In this document: positions 1-7,117 of the stretch, in pieces
How positions within the stretch are numbered: the stretch's first letter is position 1
How the letters are laid out: the number at the start of each line of letters is the position of its first letter
Assembly: GCA_902489515.1 (NCBI GenBank)
Contig: CABUAL010000063.1
Span: 1-8,666, forward strand
Source of the DNA: an uncultured Collinsella sp.
GTDB lineage: Bacteria > Actinomycetota > Coriobacteriia > Coriobacteriales > Coriobacteriaceae
DNA length: 8,666 nucleotides
Direction of reading: 5' to 3'
Position numbers and translations under genes: made by a program
Notes under the pieces: generated by a model
The model's database searches: none
What the model was told of the DNA's origin: nothing
Seen by the model: only the letters and a program-made list of their open reading frames with translations

Positions 1-2268
1 GCTCCGGGCCGTGTGCTGCGCGACGCCGGCGTCACCAAGGAGCGCATCGAGCAGGTCTACGAGGAGCTGCGCGGCGATGACCGCGTGACGTCCGCCGAGG
101 ACAAGACCCAGTTTGAGGCGCTGGAACAGTACGGCCGCAATATCTGCGACCTTGCCCGCGCCGGCAAGCTCGACCCGGTCATTGGCCGTACCGACGAGAT
201 CCGTCGCACCATTCAGGTCCTGTCCCGCCGCACCAAGAACAACCCCGTGCTCATCGGCGAGCCGGGTGTCGGCAAGACGGCCATCGTCGAGGGCATCGCC
301 CAGCGTATCGTGGCCGGCGACGTGCCGAGTACCCTGCGCGACCGCGACCTTATCGAGCTCGACATGAGCGCGCTGGTCGCCGGCGCTAAGTACCGCGGCG
401 AGTTCGAGGACCGCTTGAAGGCTGTGCTCAAGGAGGTACAGAAGTCCGAAGGCAAGGTCATCCTGTTCATCGATGAGCTCCACACCATCGTGGGCGCTGG
501 TGCCACCGAGGGCTCCATGGACGCCGGCAACATCCTCAAGCCGGCGCTTGCCCGTGGCGACTTGCACGCGATCGGCGCGACCACGCTCGACGAGTATCGC
601 AAGTACATCGAGAAGGACGCGGCGCTCGCCCGTCGTTTCCAGACCGTTATGGTGAGCGAGCCTACCGTCGAGGACACCATCTCGATCCTGCGTGGCCTCA
701 AGGAGAAGTACGAGATCTTCCACGGTGTGCACATCACCGATAGCGCGCTCGTGGCCGCTGCTGACCTCTCCGATCGCTATATCGCCGACCGCTTTCTGCC
801 CGACAAGGCCATCGACCTGGTCGATGAGGCCGCAAGCCGCCTGCGCATGGAACTCGACAGCATGCCGGTCGAGATCGACGCCACCACGCGTCAGCTCACC
901 CAGCTGCAGATCGAGGAGCAGGCGCTCATGAAGGAGACCGACGACGCCTCCAAGGAGCGTCTGGAGGCCCTGCGCCAAGAGATCGCCGAGGTCCAAGAAA
1001 AGCTCAACGTGCAAAAGGCCGGCTGGCTCAACCAGAAGAACGCCATCGACCACGTGCAGGAGCTTAAGGGGCAGCTCGACGAGGCCAGAAGCGAAGAGGA
1101 GCGCGCGACGCGCAACGGCGACCTGGGCCGTGCGTCCGAGCTGCGCTACTCCGTGATTCCGGGTCTGCAGCAGCAGATTCAGGATTCCGAGGCTGCGCTC
1201 GAGGCACAAAAGCAGCAGGACGGCGAGGGCCTCAACGAGCAGGTGACCTCCGACGAGATCGCCGAGGTCGTGAGCGCCTGGACCGGCGTGCCCGTGTCCA
1301 AGATGATGCAGGGCGAGCTCGACAAGCTCAAGGGCCTGGAGGGCGAGCTGCATAAGCGCGTCATCGGTCAGGACGAGGCCGTCTCCGCCGTTGCCGCGGC
1401 CGTGCGCCGCAGCCGTGCGGGTCTCTCCGATCCGGACAAGCCCATCGGCAGCTTCTTCTTCCTGGGCCCCACCGGTGTAGGCAAGACCGAGCTCGCCAAG
1501 GCGCTGGCCGAGTGCCTGTTCGATGACGAGCGCGCACTCGTGCGTATCGACATGTCCGAATACATGGAGAAGTTCAGCGTCCAGCGTCTGATCGGTGCGC
1601 CCCCGGGATACGTGGGCTACGACGAGGGCGGCCAGCTCACCGAGGCCGTGCGCCGTCGCCCGTACTCCGTAATCTTGCTCGACGAGATGGAGAAGGCTCA
1701 TCCTGATGTCTTCAACGTGCTGTTGCAGGTGCTCGACGACGGCCGTCTGACCGATGGCCAGGGTCGTCAGGTGTCCTTCAAGAACACGATCATCATCATG
1801 ACGTCTAACGTGGGTTCCAAGGCTATCGCCGAGCTTTCCGGCAAGGACGAGGAGGAGATGCGCCATCAGGTCGACGCGGCCATGGCTCAGACCTTCCGCC
1901 CCGAGTTCCTCAACCGTATCGACGATATCGTGGTGTTCCATCCGCTCGGTATGGCGCAGATCGAGAAGATCGTCGACATCCAGCTCGCCGACGTCCGCGC
2001 GCGTCTGGCCAAGGAGCGCATGACGCTTGCCATCACCCCGGCGGCCAAGCAGATGCTCGCCGTGGGCGGCCTGGACCCGGTCTTTGGCGCCCGTCCGCTC
2101 AAGCGTCTGGTTCAGCGCGAGGTCGTGGATGCCATCGCCGCCGCTATCATCGACGGCACGGTGCGCGAGGGCGATCAGGTGACGGTCGATGTCGACAAGG
2201 ACGGCGGCTTTACCGTCGTGTGCGATAACACGCCGGCGGCCACCTACGAGGTCCCCGATGCCGAGTAG
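1..2268 (+). CDS. clpB: ATP-dependent chaperone ClpB (5'-truncated by window edge)
   Basis: Hsp100 disaggregase: a hexameric cytoplasmic AAA+ unfoldase that, in the known family, threads aggregated proteins through its pore together with DnaK. The reading frame is open from base 1, so the GTG at 13 is an internal valine and not a start. About 755 residues are visible of a usual 860 or so; the missing part is the N-terminal substrate-binding domain. Visible in order: linker; NBD1 Walker A GEPGVGKT (256-279) and Walker B ILFIDE (460-477); arginine-finger region DAALARRF (about 616-640); a Leu/Glu/Gln-rich coiled-coil middle domain (about 880-1215), which distinguishes ClpB from ClpA and ClpC; the WTGVPVSKM junction; NBD2 Walker A GPTGVGKT (1465-1488); pore loop GYVGYDE (1606-1626); Walker B VILLDE (1669-1686); sensor-2 GARPLKR (2086-2106). 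All catalytic motifs are intact. The promoter and any HspR-type operator lie outside the window. It ends in TAG, with a terminator 45 bases on, so it is the last gene of its transcript. Confidence 0.97.
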   Translation, partial: APGRVLRDAGVTKERIEQVYEELRGDDRVTSAEDKTQFEALEQYGRNICDLARAGKLDPVIGRTDEIRRTIQVLSRRTKNNPVLIGEPGVGKTAIVEGIAQRIVAGDVPSTLRDRDLIELDMSALVAGAKYRGEFEDRLKAVLKEVQKSEGKVILFIDELHTIVGAGATEGSMDAGNILKPALARGDLHAIGATTLDEYRKYIEKDAALARRFQTVMVSEPTVEDTISILRGLKEKYEIFHGVHITDSALVAAADLSDRYIADRFLPDKAIDLVDEAASRLRMELDSMPVEIDATTRQLTQLQIEEQALMKETDDASKERLEALRQEIAEVQEKLNVQKAGWLNQKNAIDHVQELKGQLDEARSEEERATRNGDLGRASELRYSVIPGLQQQIQDSEAALEAQKQQDGEGLNEQVTSDEIAEVVSAWTGVPVSKMMQGELDKLKGLEGELHKRVIGQDEAVSAVAAAVRRSRAGLSDPDKPIGSFFFLGPTGVGKTELAKALAECLFDDERALVRIDMSEYMEKFSVQRLIGAPPGYVGYDEGGQLTEAVRRRPYSVILLDEMEKAHPDVFNVLLQVLDDGRLTDGQGRQVSFKNTIIIMTSNVGSKAIAELSGKDEEEMRHQVDAAMAQTFRPEFLNRIDDIVVFHPLGMAQIEKIVDIQLADVRARLAKERMTLAITPAAKQMLAVGGLDPVFGARPLKRLVQREVVDAIAAAIIDGTVREGDQVTVDVDKDGGFTVVCDNTPAATYEVPDAE

Positions 2269-2313
2269 ATTTTTGGGACATGCCTTAAAATCTGCCAGCC
2301 GTTTCTAAACGCC

Positions 2314-2350
2314 AAGGGCGGCGGATCCAATTGGGTCCGCCGCCCTTTTT
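2314..2350 (+). terminator. Rho-independent terminator after clpB
   Basis: A 15-bp stem (2314-2328 with 2333-2347, one G-T pair) closes an AATT tetraloop and runs straight into a TTTTT tract at 2346-2350. It begins 45 bases after the clpB stop codon. This is a strong intrinsic terminator and separates clpB from the small gene that follows. Confidence 0.93.
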
Positions 2351-2386
2351 CGTGCGACAATCGATGTTGTTGAACGGATGCGATGC

Positions 2387-2392
2387 AAGGAG
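2387..2392 (+). promoter_or_regulatory. Ribosome binding site that decides the start of the 64-aa protein
   Basis: AAGGAG lies 8 bases before the ATG at 2401. The same frame has earlier ATGs at 2383 and 2395, but the first precedes this site and the second is only 2 bases from it. The ATG at 2401 is therefore the better start. Confidence 0.75.
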
Positions 2393-2400
2393 ATATGCAG

Positions 2401-2595
2401 ATGAAAGACGAGATCAAGACAAGCGCGCCGGCGACCGATGCCGCACCCGCCGCACCCAAGCCTGCGCCTAAGCCGGCGCCCAAGCCGCGCGACCCCTACA
2501 TCCGTGCCGAGAACGAGGACGACGACGGCTACGATCCCTACAGCGATCGCCGCCCCGAGCGTGAGCCCATGTTCGAAGCCGACCCCTGGCGCTGA
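2401..2595 (+). CDS. Small Pro/Ala/Lys-rich acidic protein, function unknown
   Basis: A 64-residue protein that I do not recognise as a named family. It starts at the ATG 8 bases after an AAGGAG ribosome binding site. Residues 8-29 are low-complexity Ala/Pro/Lys, including a repeated APKP unit. Residues 31-64 are charged and aromatic, with DPY, an acidic run EDDD and a second DPY, ending in DPWR. There is no signal peptide, membrane segment or cysteine, so it is probably cytoplasmic and largely disordered. It stands alone: the clpB terminator ends about 50 bases before its start, and a long inverted repeat begins 25 bases after its stop. No clear promoter is visible in the short gap. Support for its being real comes from the good ribosome binding site and coding-like composition; a spurious reading frame is not excluded. 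Confidence 0.6.
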   Translation: MKDEIKTSAPATDAAPAAPKPAPKPAPKPRDPYIRAENEDDDGYDPYSDRRPEREPMFEADPWR

Positions 2596-2619
2596 GTGCC
2601 ACCCAAAAGGCCACCAATA

Positions 2620-2686
2620 AGTTGCGGTGAAATAGGGACTATTTTGCGGTTTGACCAGCAAAAACAATCCCTATTTCACCGCAACT
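2620..2686. repeat. Extended 19-bp inverted repeat (REP/MITE-like hairpin)
   Basis: Bases 2620-2638 (AGTTGCGGTGAAATAGGGA) are the exact reverse complement of 2668-2686. The 29-base interior folds again: TTTTGC (2642-2647) pairs with GCAAAA (2658-2663), and GGT (2648-2650) pairs with ACC (2654-2656) around a TTG loop. The whole 67 bases can thus form one long stem with a small internal loop. A TTTTT run follows only 10 bases later (from 2696), so it is a poor intrinsic terminator even though it sits just after the small gene. A dispersed palindromic element of the REP or MITE kind fits better. Copy number in the genome cannot be judged from here. Confidence 0.7.
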
Positions 2687-2734
2687 GCGTTAGGGATTTT
2701 TCTGCAGGGGGAGGGTAGTCAAAAAAGCCCCGTC

Positions 2735-2758
2735 CCAAATTGACTGCCAAATTGGCTG
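2735..2758. repeat. Tandem duplication of a 12-nt unit
   Basis: CCAAATTGACTG (2735-2746) is followed directly by CCAAATTGGCTG (2747-2758), which matches 11 of 12 bases. The pair is enclosed by CCCCG (2728-2732) and CGGGG (2761-2765). Read on the minus strand, this enclosing stem is followed by C and then TTTTTT (2726-2721), resembling a weak minus-strand terminator. No minus-strand gene leads into it. Confidence 0.55.
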
Positions 2759-2831
2759 CTCGGGGAGTCGCATTCGAGCTCGGTTGTTCTCTTAGCCACT
2801 CGATATCCTTCGGAGCAATAATAGTGAAAAA

Positions 2832-2921
2832 CTTGCTTAAGTGTTAATCAAGCTACACACAATCTTGCTCTCTAATTAATCAAGAATCAGTATAATTTTG
2901 ATTAGCTAGAGAGCAAGATTG
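2832..2921. promoter_or_regulatory. Three-copy motif array (probable operator) at the ATPase promoter
   Basis: The motif CTTGCT-N6-TTAATCAAG occurs at 2832-2852 and again, with identical internal spacing, at 2864-2884, a period of 32 bases or about three helical turns. A third copy, CTTGCT-N6-CTAATCAA, lies on the opposite strand at 2917-2898. Copies two and three form an inverted repeat, 2860-2883 against 2898-2921, with the outer 14 bases perfectly paired. The loop of this inverted repeat contains the TATAAT box, and the right arm ends at the ribosome binding site. Bound protein would occlude the promoter. The likely regulator is the ATPase itself, whose middle part looks like a winged helix; that is an inference. 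Confidence 0.65.
2891..2896 (+). promoter_or_regulatory. Promoter -10 box (TATAAT) of the AAA ATPase gene
   Basis: A perfect TATAAT lies 32 bases before the ATG at 2929, predicting a short leader of about 25 bases. No good -35 box is seen at 17 bases; TTGCTC at 2865-2870 would need a 20-base spacer. A weak -35 suits a regulated promoter. GGAG at 2921-2924 serves as ribosome binding site, only 4 bases from the ATG. Confidence 0.6.
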
Positions 2922-2928
2922 GAGAATC

Positions 2929-4281
2929 ATGGCATTCAACGACTTGATCGCCCAGAAAATAAAGGACTTTGAACAGCAGGGGGTTCCGCAGGTCTTTGAG
3001 CGAGACCTTGATCTGGGAAACCCACAGGAGCCAAAGCGCGACAACATCGTAAATGTGGTTGTGGGGGCCCGCCGTTGTGGAAAGACGTATCGCCTGTATC
3101 AGGAGATGCAGCGGCTTCAGGGCCGGGGCGTCGAGCTTGACCGGATGCTTTACTTTAATTTTGAGGACGAGCGCTTGCGCCCGTATGAGTCATCGCTGCT
3201 GGCGGACGTGCTCGACACGTTCTATGCGCTGTATCCTGCTGCTCGAACCGAGGGCGCTTACATTTTCTTTGACGAGATCCAGGAAATTCCCGAATGGGGT
3301 GCGTTTCTGCGGCGTGTAGTCGATACGGAGAAAGCGACCGTCTATGTGACGGGATCTTCTTCCAAGATGCTGTCCTCAGAGCTTAAGAGCGAGTTCAGGG
3401 GTCGTTCTCTTATACGGGAGCTTTTTCCGTTGAGTTTTTCGGAATACGTTCGGTATAAGACGGGGAGCGTTTTCGAGCCAGATGCGACCTTTTCCCCAAG
3501 CGATGCAGCGCTGCTTCGACATCATCTGATCGGATATCTTGAACGAGGGGGATTCATCGCGACGCTTGAGCAGACGCCCGCAGACGCGATTCAGCTGCTA
3601 CAGGAATATGCTTCGCGAACGGTCGCTATGGACGTCATTGAGCGTTACGACGTCAAGAACCCTCGCCTGGCATCGCTGTTCTTGACGCGGTGTATGGCAT
3701 CTTCGGGACGAGAGCTGTCAGTGAACAAAGTGTACAACGAGTTCAAGAGCAGACAGATACCCGTCAGTCGTAATTCGCTCAGCGATTTACTTGAGTATTA
3801 TGAGGATGCCTACCTGTTATTTTCTGTGCCGGAGTTCACGCGTTCATTGGCAAATAACATGCGGTCTGCGTCTAAGGTCTACGCTGTCGACCCTGCGATG
3901 TTTGGAGCATTCTCTCCCGCATCAGCATTGGACCAGGGCCAGAGGCTCGAGACCGCAGTGTTCAATGCGCTAAGAAGAAGGACTCCCGCGGTGAGGACCG
4001 GCTCGGTCTGCCGCCTGCTGATCAAAGAGAAGAGCAAAAGCCATGAGGTGGACTTTGTGGCTGGGGACGCACTTCTCATGCGGGCTTATAGCCTGATTCA
4101 GGTGAGTGTGGATATGGCAAGTGAGAAAACGCGCGAGCGCGAAATTGCCGCGCTTGATGCCTCGATGGCCCAGTTCGATCTTGGCGAGTCGGCAATCGTT
4201 ACCATGGATGAGCAGGCCGATATTCCATGCGAGCACGGTGCGGTACACGTTGTGCCCGCATGGAAGTGGCTCCTTGCCTAA
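2929..4281 (+). CDS. ATP-binding protein, AAA_14 / DUF4143 family
   Basis: A 450-residue P-loop ATPase of a large, poorly characterised family common in gut bacteria and often mobile. Visible: Walker A GARRCGKT (46-53); Walker B YIFFDEIQ (111-118), the typical DEIQ form; sensor-1 VTGSSS (140-145); the EFRGR basic motif (155-159), followed by the family signature LFPLSFSEY (166-173). A winged-helix-like segment lies at about 255-300. The C-terminal DUF4143 region has EVDFV (373-377) and IQVS (390-393), then a KTREREI helix (400-406). The DUF4143 core resembles a PD-(D/E)xK nuclease fold, but here the second motif is IQVS with no lysine, so DNA cleavage is doubtful. There is no signal peptide or membrane segment. 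It is a single-gene unit with its own promoter, motif array and terminator. Its GC content is visibly lower and its codon use more relaxed than in clpB, pointing to horizontal acquisition. The biological role of the family is unknown. Confidence 0.88.
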   Translation: MAFNDLIAQKIKDFEQQGVPQVFERDLDLGNPQEPKRDNIVNVVVGARRCGKTYRLYQEMQRLQGRGVELDRMLYFNFEDERLRPYESSLLADVLDTFYALYPAARTEGAYIFFDEIQEIPEWGAFLRRVVDTEKATVYVTGSSSKMLSSELKSEFRGRSLIRELFPLSFSEYVRYKTGSVFEPDATFSPSDAALLRHHLIGYLERGGFIATLEQTPADAIQLLQEYASRTVAMDVIERYDVKNPRLASLFLTRCMASSGRELSVNKVYNEFKSRQIPVSRNSLSDLLEYYEDAYLLFSVPEFTRSLANNMRSASKVYAVDPAMFGAFSPASALDQGQRLETAVFNALRRRTPAVRTGSVCRLLIKEKSKSHEVDFVAGDALLMRAYSLIQVSVDMASEKTREREIAALDASMAQFDLGESAIVTMDEQADIPCEHGAVHVVPAWKWLLA

Positions 4282-4297
4282 TCATCTACGGATCTGT

Positions 4298-4322
4298 GGG
4301 GCCAGGACCTCCTGGCCCCTTT
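4298..4322 (+). terminator. Terminator after the AAA ATPase gene
   Basis: A perfect 9-bp GC-rich stem, GGGGCCAGG (4298-4306) with CCTGGCCCC (4311-4319) and an ACCT loop, followed by TTTAT. It starts 16 bases after the stop codon. The T tract is short. On the minus strand no T tract follows, so it mainly serves the plus-strand gene, although it also lies just past the convergent gene that ends at 4355. Confidence 0.75.
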
Positions 4323-4354
4323 ATCACGGTTGGGGAGCACCATGATGCGCCCGG

Positions 4355-5857
4355 CTAGTCTTGGGCTTTGATGCTCGGCATCAGAATCTGGGCGAGGTAG
4401 TCGCATTCGAGCTTGGTGGCGGCGTCGGCCTTGCCGTCTTTGCCGACCAGCACGTTCTTGATCTGGCTATAGGTGTAGCGGTTGCCGGTCGTGAGCTCGA
4501 CAAGCTCAATCGCCGTATCCATGGGGTAGGTCGACACGGGGTCTTGCGTCCGTCCGTTGATGGTCTGGGGCACCACGTACGGATAGACGGGGCCGCTGGC
4601 GTAGACGGTGTAGCCGTTGCCGAGGTTTGCCGCACCCAAAACCGCGTCGCCCTCATCGGGCGTAAAGCTCTCGCCCTCGCGCACCGCGACGAGCGTCACG
4701 AGCGGTGTGTTGGTGTCGCCGTCCAGATAAATGCACAGCGTGCTGCCGTTTTGCCAAGTCGCGACTTTGCCGTACCACTCAACGGGAATATCGAGCTGAT
4801 ACAGGTCCGTTGCCTTATGTCGAGCATCGGCGTCGCGGGCCGCCTGTGCCTCGCGGGAGCTCACGGCGTTGACGGCGGCGTCACGGCGCGCGGTTGCCGC
4901 CTGCTGGAGCACCTTTGCGACCGCGGCGGAGTTCACCCCGCCTTCCGCGGCATACTTGGCGGCGGCATCGATCTGGTCGTCAGTCACCGTGTCGGCCGAA
5001 GGCACCTTGAGCTTAAAGGTGGCCTGGGCACTCAAATCCTGCCCATCGCTCTTAATGGTGACCTGCGCCTTGGTGGTCGGGACAGTGTAGATGGTACCGT
5101 CGGCTGCGATGGGGGACCCAGCGATGGAGAGCGTATAGTCGCCGGGCAGCAGCTTAATGCCGCGACCGTGTTCGTCAACGTAGAGCGTTTCGCTCACGGA
5201 AGAACCGTCGGAATCCTGGCCGCTCACCTGCACGGGAATCTTGGAACCAGTTGAGCAGTCGAGCCCTGCGGCATGCACGCCAATCTGCACCGACATCATC
5301 GTGTGTGCACTGGCGGCGACAGCGGCAGCCTGCTCTTGCTGATATCCGTTCCAGGCAGCATAGCCTGCGCCGCCGGCGACGAGCGCGACGGCCACAACGC
5401 CGGCAACCATCAGGTTGCGACGCTTGGGCGGCATCTTACGATGACGAACCTCGGCTTCGCGTGCCGAAGGAACGGACGGTAGGGGAATATCGCCCATGGC
5501 GATGGTCTCGTCCACGGCAGGCGCGGAGCCCAGGCCGGGAAGCTCGCGGGTCAGCGAATCTTCGGCCGGCAAGCTGTCGAGCAAGATGGTTTCCTCGCTC
5601 GTGTCGGATTCGGGCTGGTCGTCGGCCTCGCATTCGGATTCCTCGTGCCCCGCCTCGTCCTCGGTGGGCGCGGCGCCATCGTCTTTTGCATCCTGATCAT
5701 CGGGCTGCGCCTCGATTTCCGGCTCATCCCGCACATCAACGCTCGAATCGTCAAACGCAATCTCGGCCAGTGCGATCTGGTCTAGGCTCTCCAGGGCCTC
5801 GGCACACGCTTCTGCATCTTGGGCCGCATCCTCTTGGCCCATCGTCTCATCTTTCAT
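4355..5857 (-). CDS. Single-pass membrane protein with acidic N-terminus and large extracytoplasmic region, function unknown
   Basis: 500 residues; I cannot assign a family. Residues 1-135 are rich in Asp/Glu/Ala and low in complexity, with no signal peptide. A basic patch RHRKMPPKRR (138-147) precedes one hydrophobic segment (about 149-169), so by the positive-inside rule the N-terminus is cytoplasmic and residues 170-500 face outward. The outer part has a beta-rich, Ig- or prealbumin-like stretch (about 187-285, including LLPGDYTLSI), an Ala/Arg/Asp-rich helical region (about 293-350), and a second globular domain (about 351-500) with many aromatic residues and the YTYSQIKNVL motif. There are few cysteines and no sortase signal. 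The start at 5857 has GGGGGAT just upstream; the ATG five codons later is a possible alternative. The gene is convergent with the ATPase and monocistronic. The layout resembles envelope sensors or anti-sigma-like proteins, but nothing shows that role. Confidence 0.85.
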   Translation of the reverse strand: MKDETMGQEDAAQDAEACAEALESLDQIALAEIAFDDSSVDVRDEPEIEAQPDDQDAKDDGAAPTEDEAGHEESECEADDQPESDTSEETILLDSLPAEDSLTRELPGLGSAPAVDETIAMGDIPLPSVPSAREAEVRHRKMPPKRRNLMVAGVVAVALVAGGAGYAAWNGYQQEQAAAVAASAHTMMSVQIGVHAAGLDCSTGSKIPVQVSGQDSDGSSVSETLYVDEHGRGIKLLPGDYTLSIAGSPIAADGTIYTVPTTKAQVTIKSDGQDLSAQATFKLKVPSADTVTDDQIDAAAKYAAEGGVNSAAVAKVLQQAATARRDAAVNAVSSREAQAARDADARHKATDLYQLDIPVEWYGKVATWQNGSTLCIYLDGDTNTPLVTLVAVREGESFTPDEGDAVLGAANLGNGYTVYASGPVYPYVVPQTINGRTQDPVSTYPMDTAIELVELTTGNRYTYSQIKNVLVGKDGKADAATKLECDYLAQILMPSIKAQD

Positions 5858-5979
5858 ATATCCCCCAAGCTCAATATCGGCTCAACACTGTACCCAAAAA
5901 TGGAGCCATATAAAGCGCGTATGAAATATAAGATTTGATTTAACCTGAGCGCATCGTTCGGCCGCATCCTCGCGGCAGC
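5858..5979. promoter_or_regulatory. AT-rich upstream region of the 500-aa membrane protein gene
   Basis: The stretch 5890-5945 is markedly AT-rich compared with its surroundings and contains two TTATAT boxes on the minus strand (5913-5908 and 5931-5926) that could serve as -10 elements. Neither has a convincing -35 box at 16-18 bases. The promoter of the 4355-5857 gene probably lies here, but I cannot fix it. No coding region is supported. Confidence 0.35.
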
Positions 5980-6020
5980 AAAAGGCCCCCGGAACGCGAA
6001 CGAATCACATTCCGGGGGCT
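5980..6020 (-). terminator. Terminator of the tetR-DUF5692 transcript (minus strand)
   Basis: GCCCCCGGAA (5985-5994) pairs exactly with TTCCGGGGGC (6010-6019) around a 15-base loop. Read on the minus strand, the stem is followed by C and TTTT (5983-5980). It lies about 70 bases past the restored stop codon at 6091-6093, consistent with the membrane protein gene really ending there. Confidence 0.82.
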
Positions 6021-6090
6021 CTGCAATGCGTTGAGTTGCGCGGAGCCGGCTATGCTGCTTCGCGCTCAAGCGATGTCTGCGCCAGGCACG

Positions 6091-7099
6091 TTACTCGGCG
6101 TGCGCGTAATCAACCTTGGCGCGGCGAGCGGTGGCCTTCTCCCAGTCGCTGGTGCCCTCAAAGACATCCTGCTTGTAGGGATTGCGGCCGAACTTCTTGG
6201 CGCGGTAGGCGATGTAGATGATCGCGGCGACGTTGGCGATCAGCGCAGCGATCGAGACCGCGGTAGCGGCGCCGGGGGTCGAGCGTGGAGTGGGTTACAA
6301 AGATGGACTCCTCCTGGAAGTACGGGAACACCTGGGCAAACATGCACCAAATGGCCAGCGTAAAGGCGCGGTTCTGGATCCAGCCGCCCTTGTTCCAGAT
6401 AAAGGCGGCGACGGTGGGCGCCAGCAGCAGCGCAAAGCCGCAGAACCAGGAGTGGGTGGGCAGGCAGTTGTAGGTGTAGCAGAAGTTCCAGATATCGTAG
6501 GCGATGATGTAGACCCAGGTCATGTCGGGCCATAGCATGTCGGTCTGATCCTCGGAGGCGTAGACGCTCCACCAACCGGTCATGCAGAAGATGTTGATGA
6601 TACCGGCGATGCCGTTGAACACGTTGTTCCAGCCGGCCAGCTGCGTGGCACCTTCGGAGGTGACCCAGGTGGACTCGCCCAGGACAAAGAAGTGATAGGC
6701 GCTCTCGAAGTCGGACACGACGGCGATCAAGATGTTGATGGCGACGATCACAAACGGCCATGCGCGGAACCAATGCGCCTTGCCGATCTTTCCCCACTGG
6801 TACTTAATGGCGATGAAGCCCCAGCAACCGGCCAGCGCCGCGTATACCTTGGCGTAGTGGAACCAGCTGTTCTGGTACACATGGGTGGGGTTGGTGAGCG
6901 CCCACTCGGCGCCCTGTGAGACGCCGATGGCGATAGCGACGCAGTAGATGGTCATGGCCAGCGGAGCCACGCCAAAGATGATTGCCGCGCCCAGCTTGGT
7001 GCGGCGGCCGACCTCGTTGAGCACGATCAGGCCAATAAAGACCATGGCCCAGCCGGCCCAGTGGATAAGGGCATCGCTACCCCAAACATCGAACAGCAT
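6091..7099 (-). pseudogene. DUF5692-family multi-pass membrane protein, frameshifted near its 3' end
   Basis: Uncharacterised integral membrane protein. It starts at ATG 7099 with a good AAAGGAG ribosome binding site a few bases upstream. As the sequence stands it reads 313 residues to a stop at 6158. The last part (after STLDP, residue 275) turns abruptly into an Arg-rich, non-hydrophobic string. Dropping one C from the run of five (6274-6278, coding strand) gives a sensible 335-residue protein. Its tail then has a hydrophobic helix (ALIANVAAIIYIAYRA), the basic KKFGRNPYKQDVF, and a TAA at 6091-6093. Predicted membrane helices, approximate residues: 11-30, 37-60, 83-101, 112-130, 156-176, 193-211, 216-235, 243-262, plus the restored one at 279-300. 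Conserved-looking parts include the WNFCYTYNCLPTHSW loop, with two cysteines and a histidine, and the PDMTWVYIIAYDIWN helix. The substrate is unknown. It lies 63 bases downstream of the tetR gene and is probably cotranscribed with it. Sequencing error, true inactivation and slippage remain open. Confidence 0.75.
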
Positions 7100-7117
7100 G
7101 CTGCTCTCCTTTCACAC

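Larger units (their letters stand above)
2596..2928. other. Structured intergenic region between the small gene and the AAA ATPase
   Basis: No protein or tRNA gene is seen in these 333 bases. The left half holds the extended inverted repeat at 2620-2686 and then a hairpin-like segment with a tandem 12-nt repeat. From about 2820 the base composition turns sharply AT-rich, and this part holds the promoter and motif array of the ATPase gene. The composition change marks the left edge of a probably acquired segment. Confidence 0.6.

Noticed and set aside
213..737. 174-codon minus-strand frame within clpB
   Set aside because: Antisense shadow of the highly conserved NBD1 coding sequence.
2305..2667. 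120-codon minus-strand frame across the clpB terminator and the small gene
   Set aside because: It runs through the terminator stem and half of the long inverted repeat and has a Val/Leu/Gly/Arg-rich low-complexity product; the plus-strand frame at 2401 has the ribosome binding site.
2860..2921. The inverted repeat before the ATPase as ends of an insertion sequence
   Set aside because: Both arms lie on the same side of the gene with only a 14-base loop, and no copy is seen after 4281; an operator explains it better.
4361..5254. Long open frame (297 codons) on the plus strand opposite the 500-aa membrane protein gene
   Set aside because: It is an antisense shadow produced by GC-rich codon bias. 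The minus-strand frame has a clear topology, a start context and full length, while this one has Val/Gly/Arg-rich content with no recognisable domain.
5251..5913. 220-codon plus-strand open frame
   Set aside because: Arg/Pro/Ser-rich translation opposite the acidic N-terminus of the 500-aa protein and crossing its upstream region; typical shadow frame.
5854..6069. 71-codon minus-strand frame upstream of the 500-aa protein gene
   Set aside because: It passes straight through the terminator hairpin at 5980-6020 and has no convincing ribosome binding site.
6240..6797. 185-codon minus-strand frame inside the DUF5692-like gene
   Set aside because: It is offset from both the main frame and the restored tail frame and gives a His/Arg-rich product, so it is not the missing part of the membrane protein.
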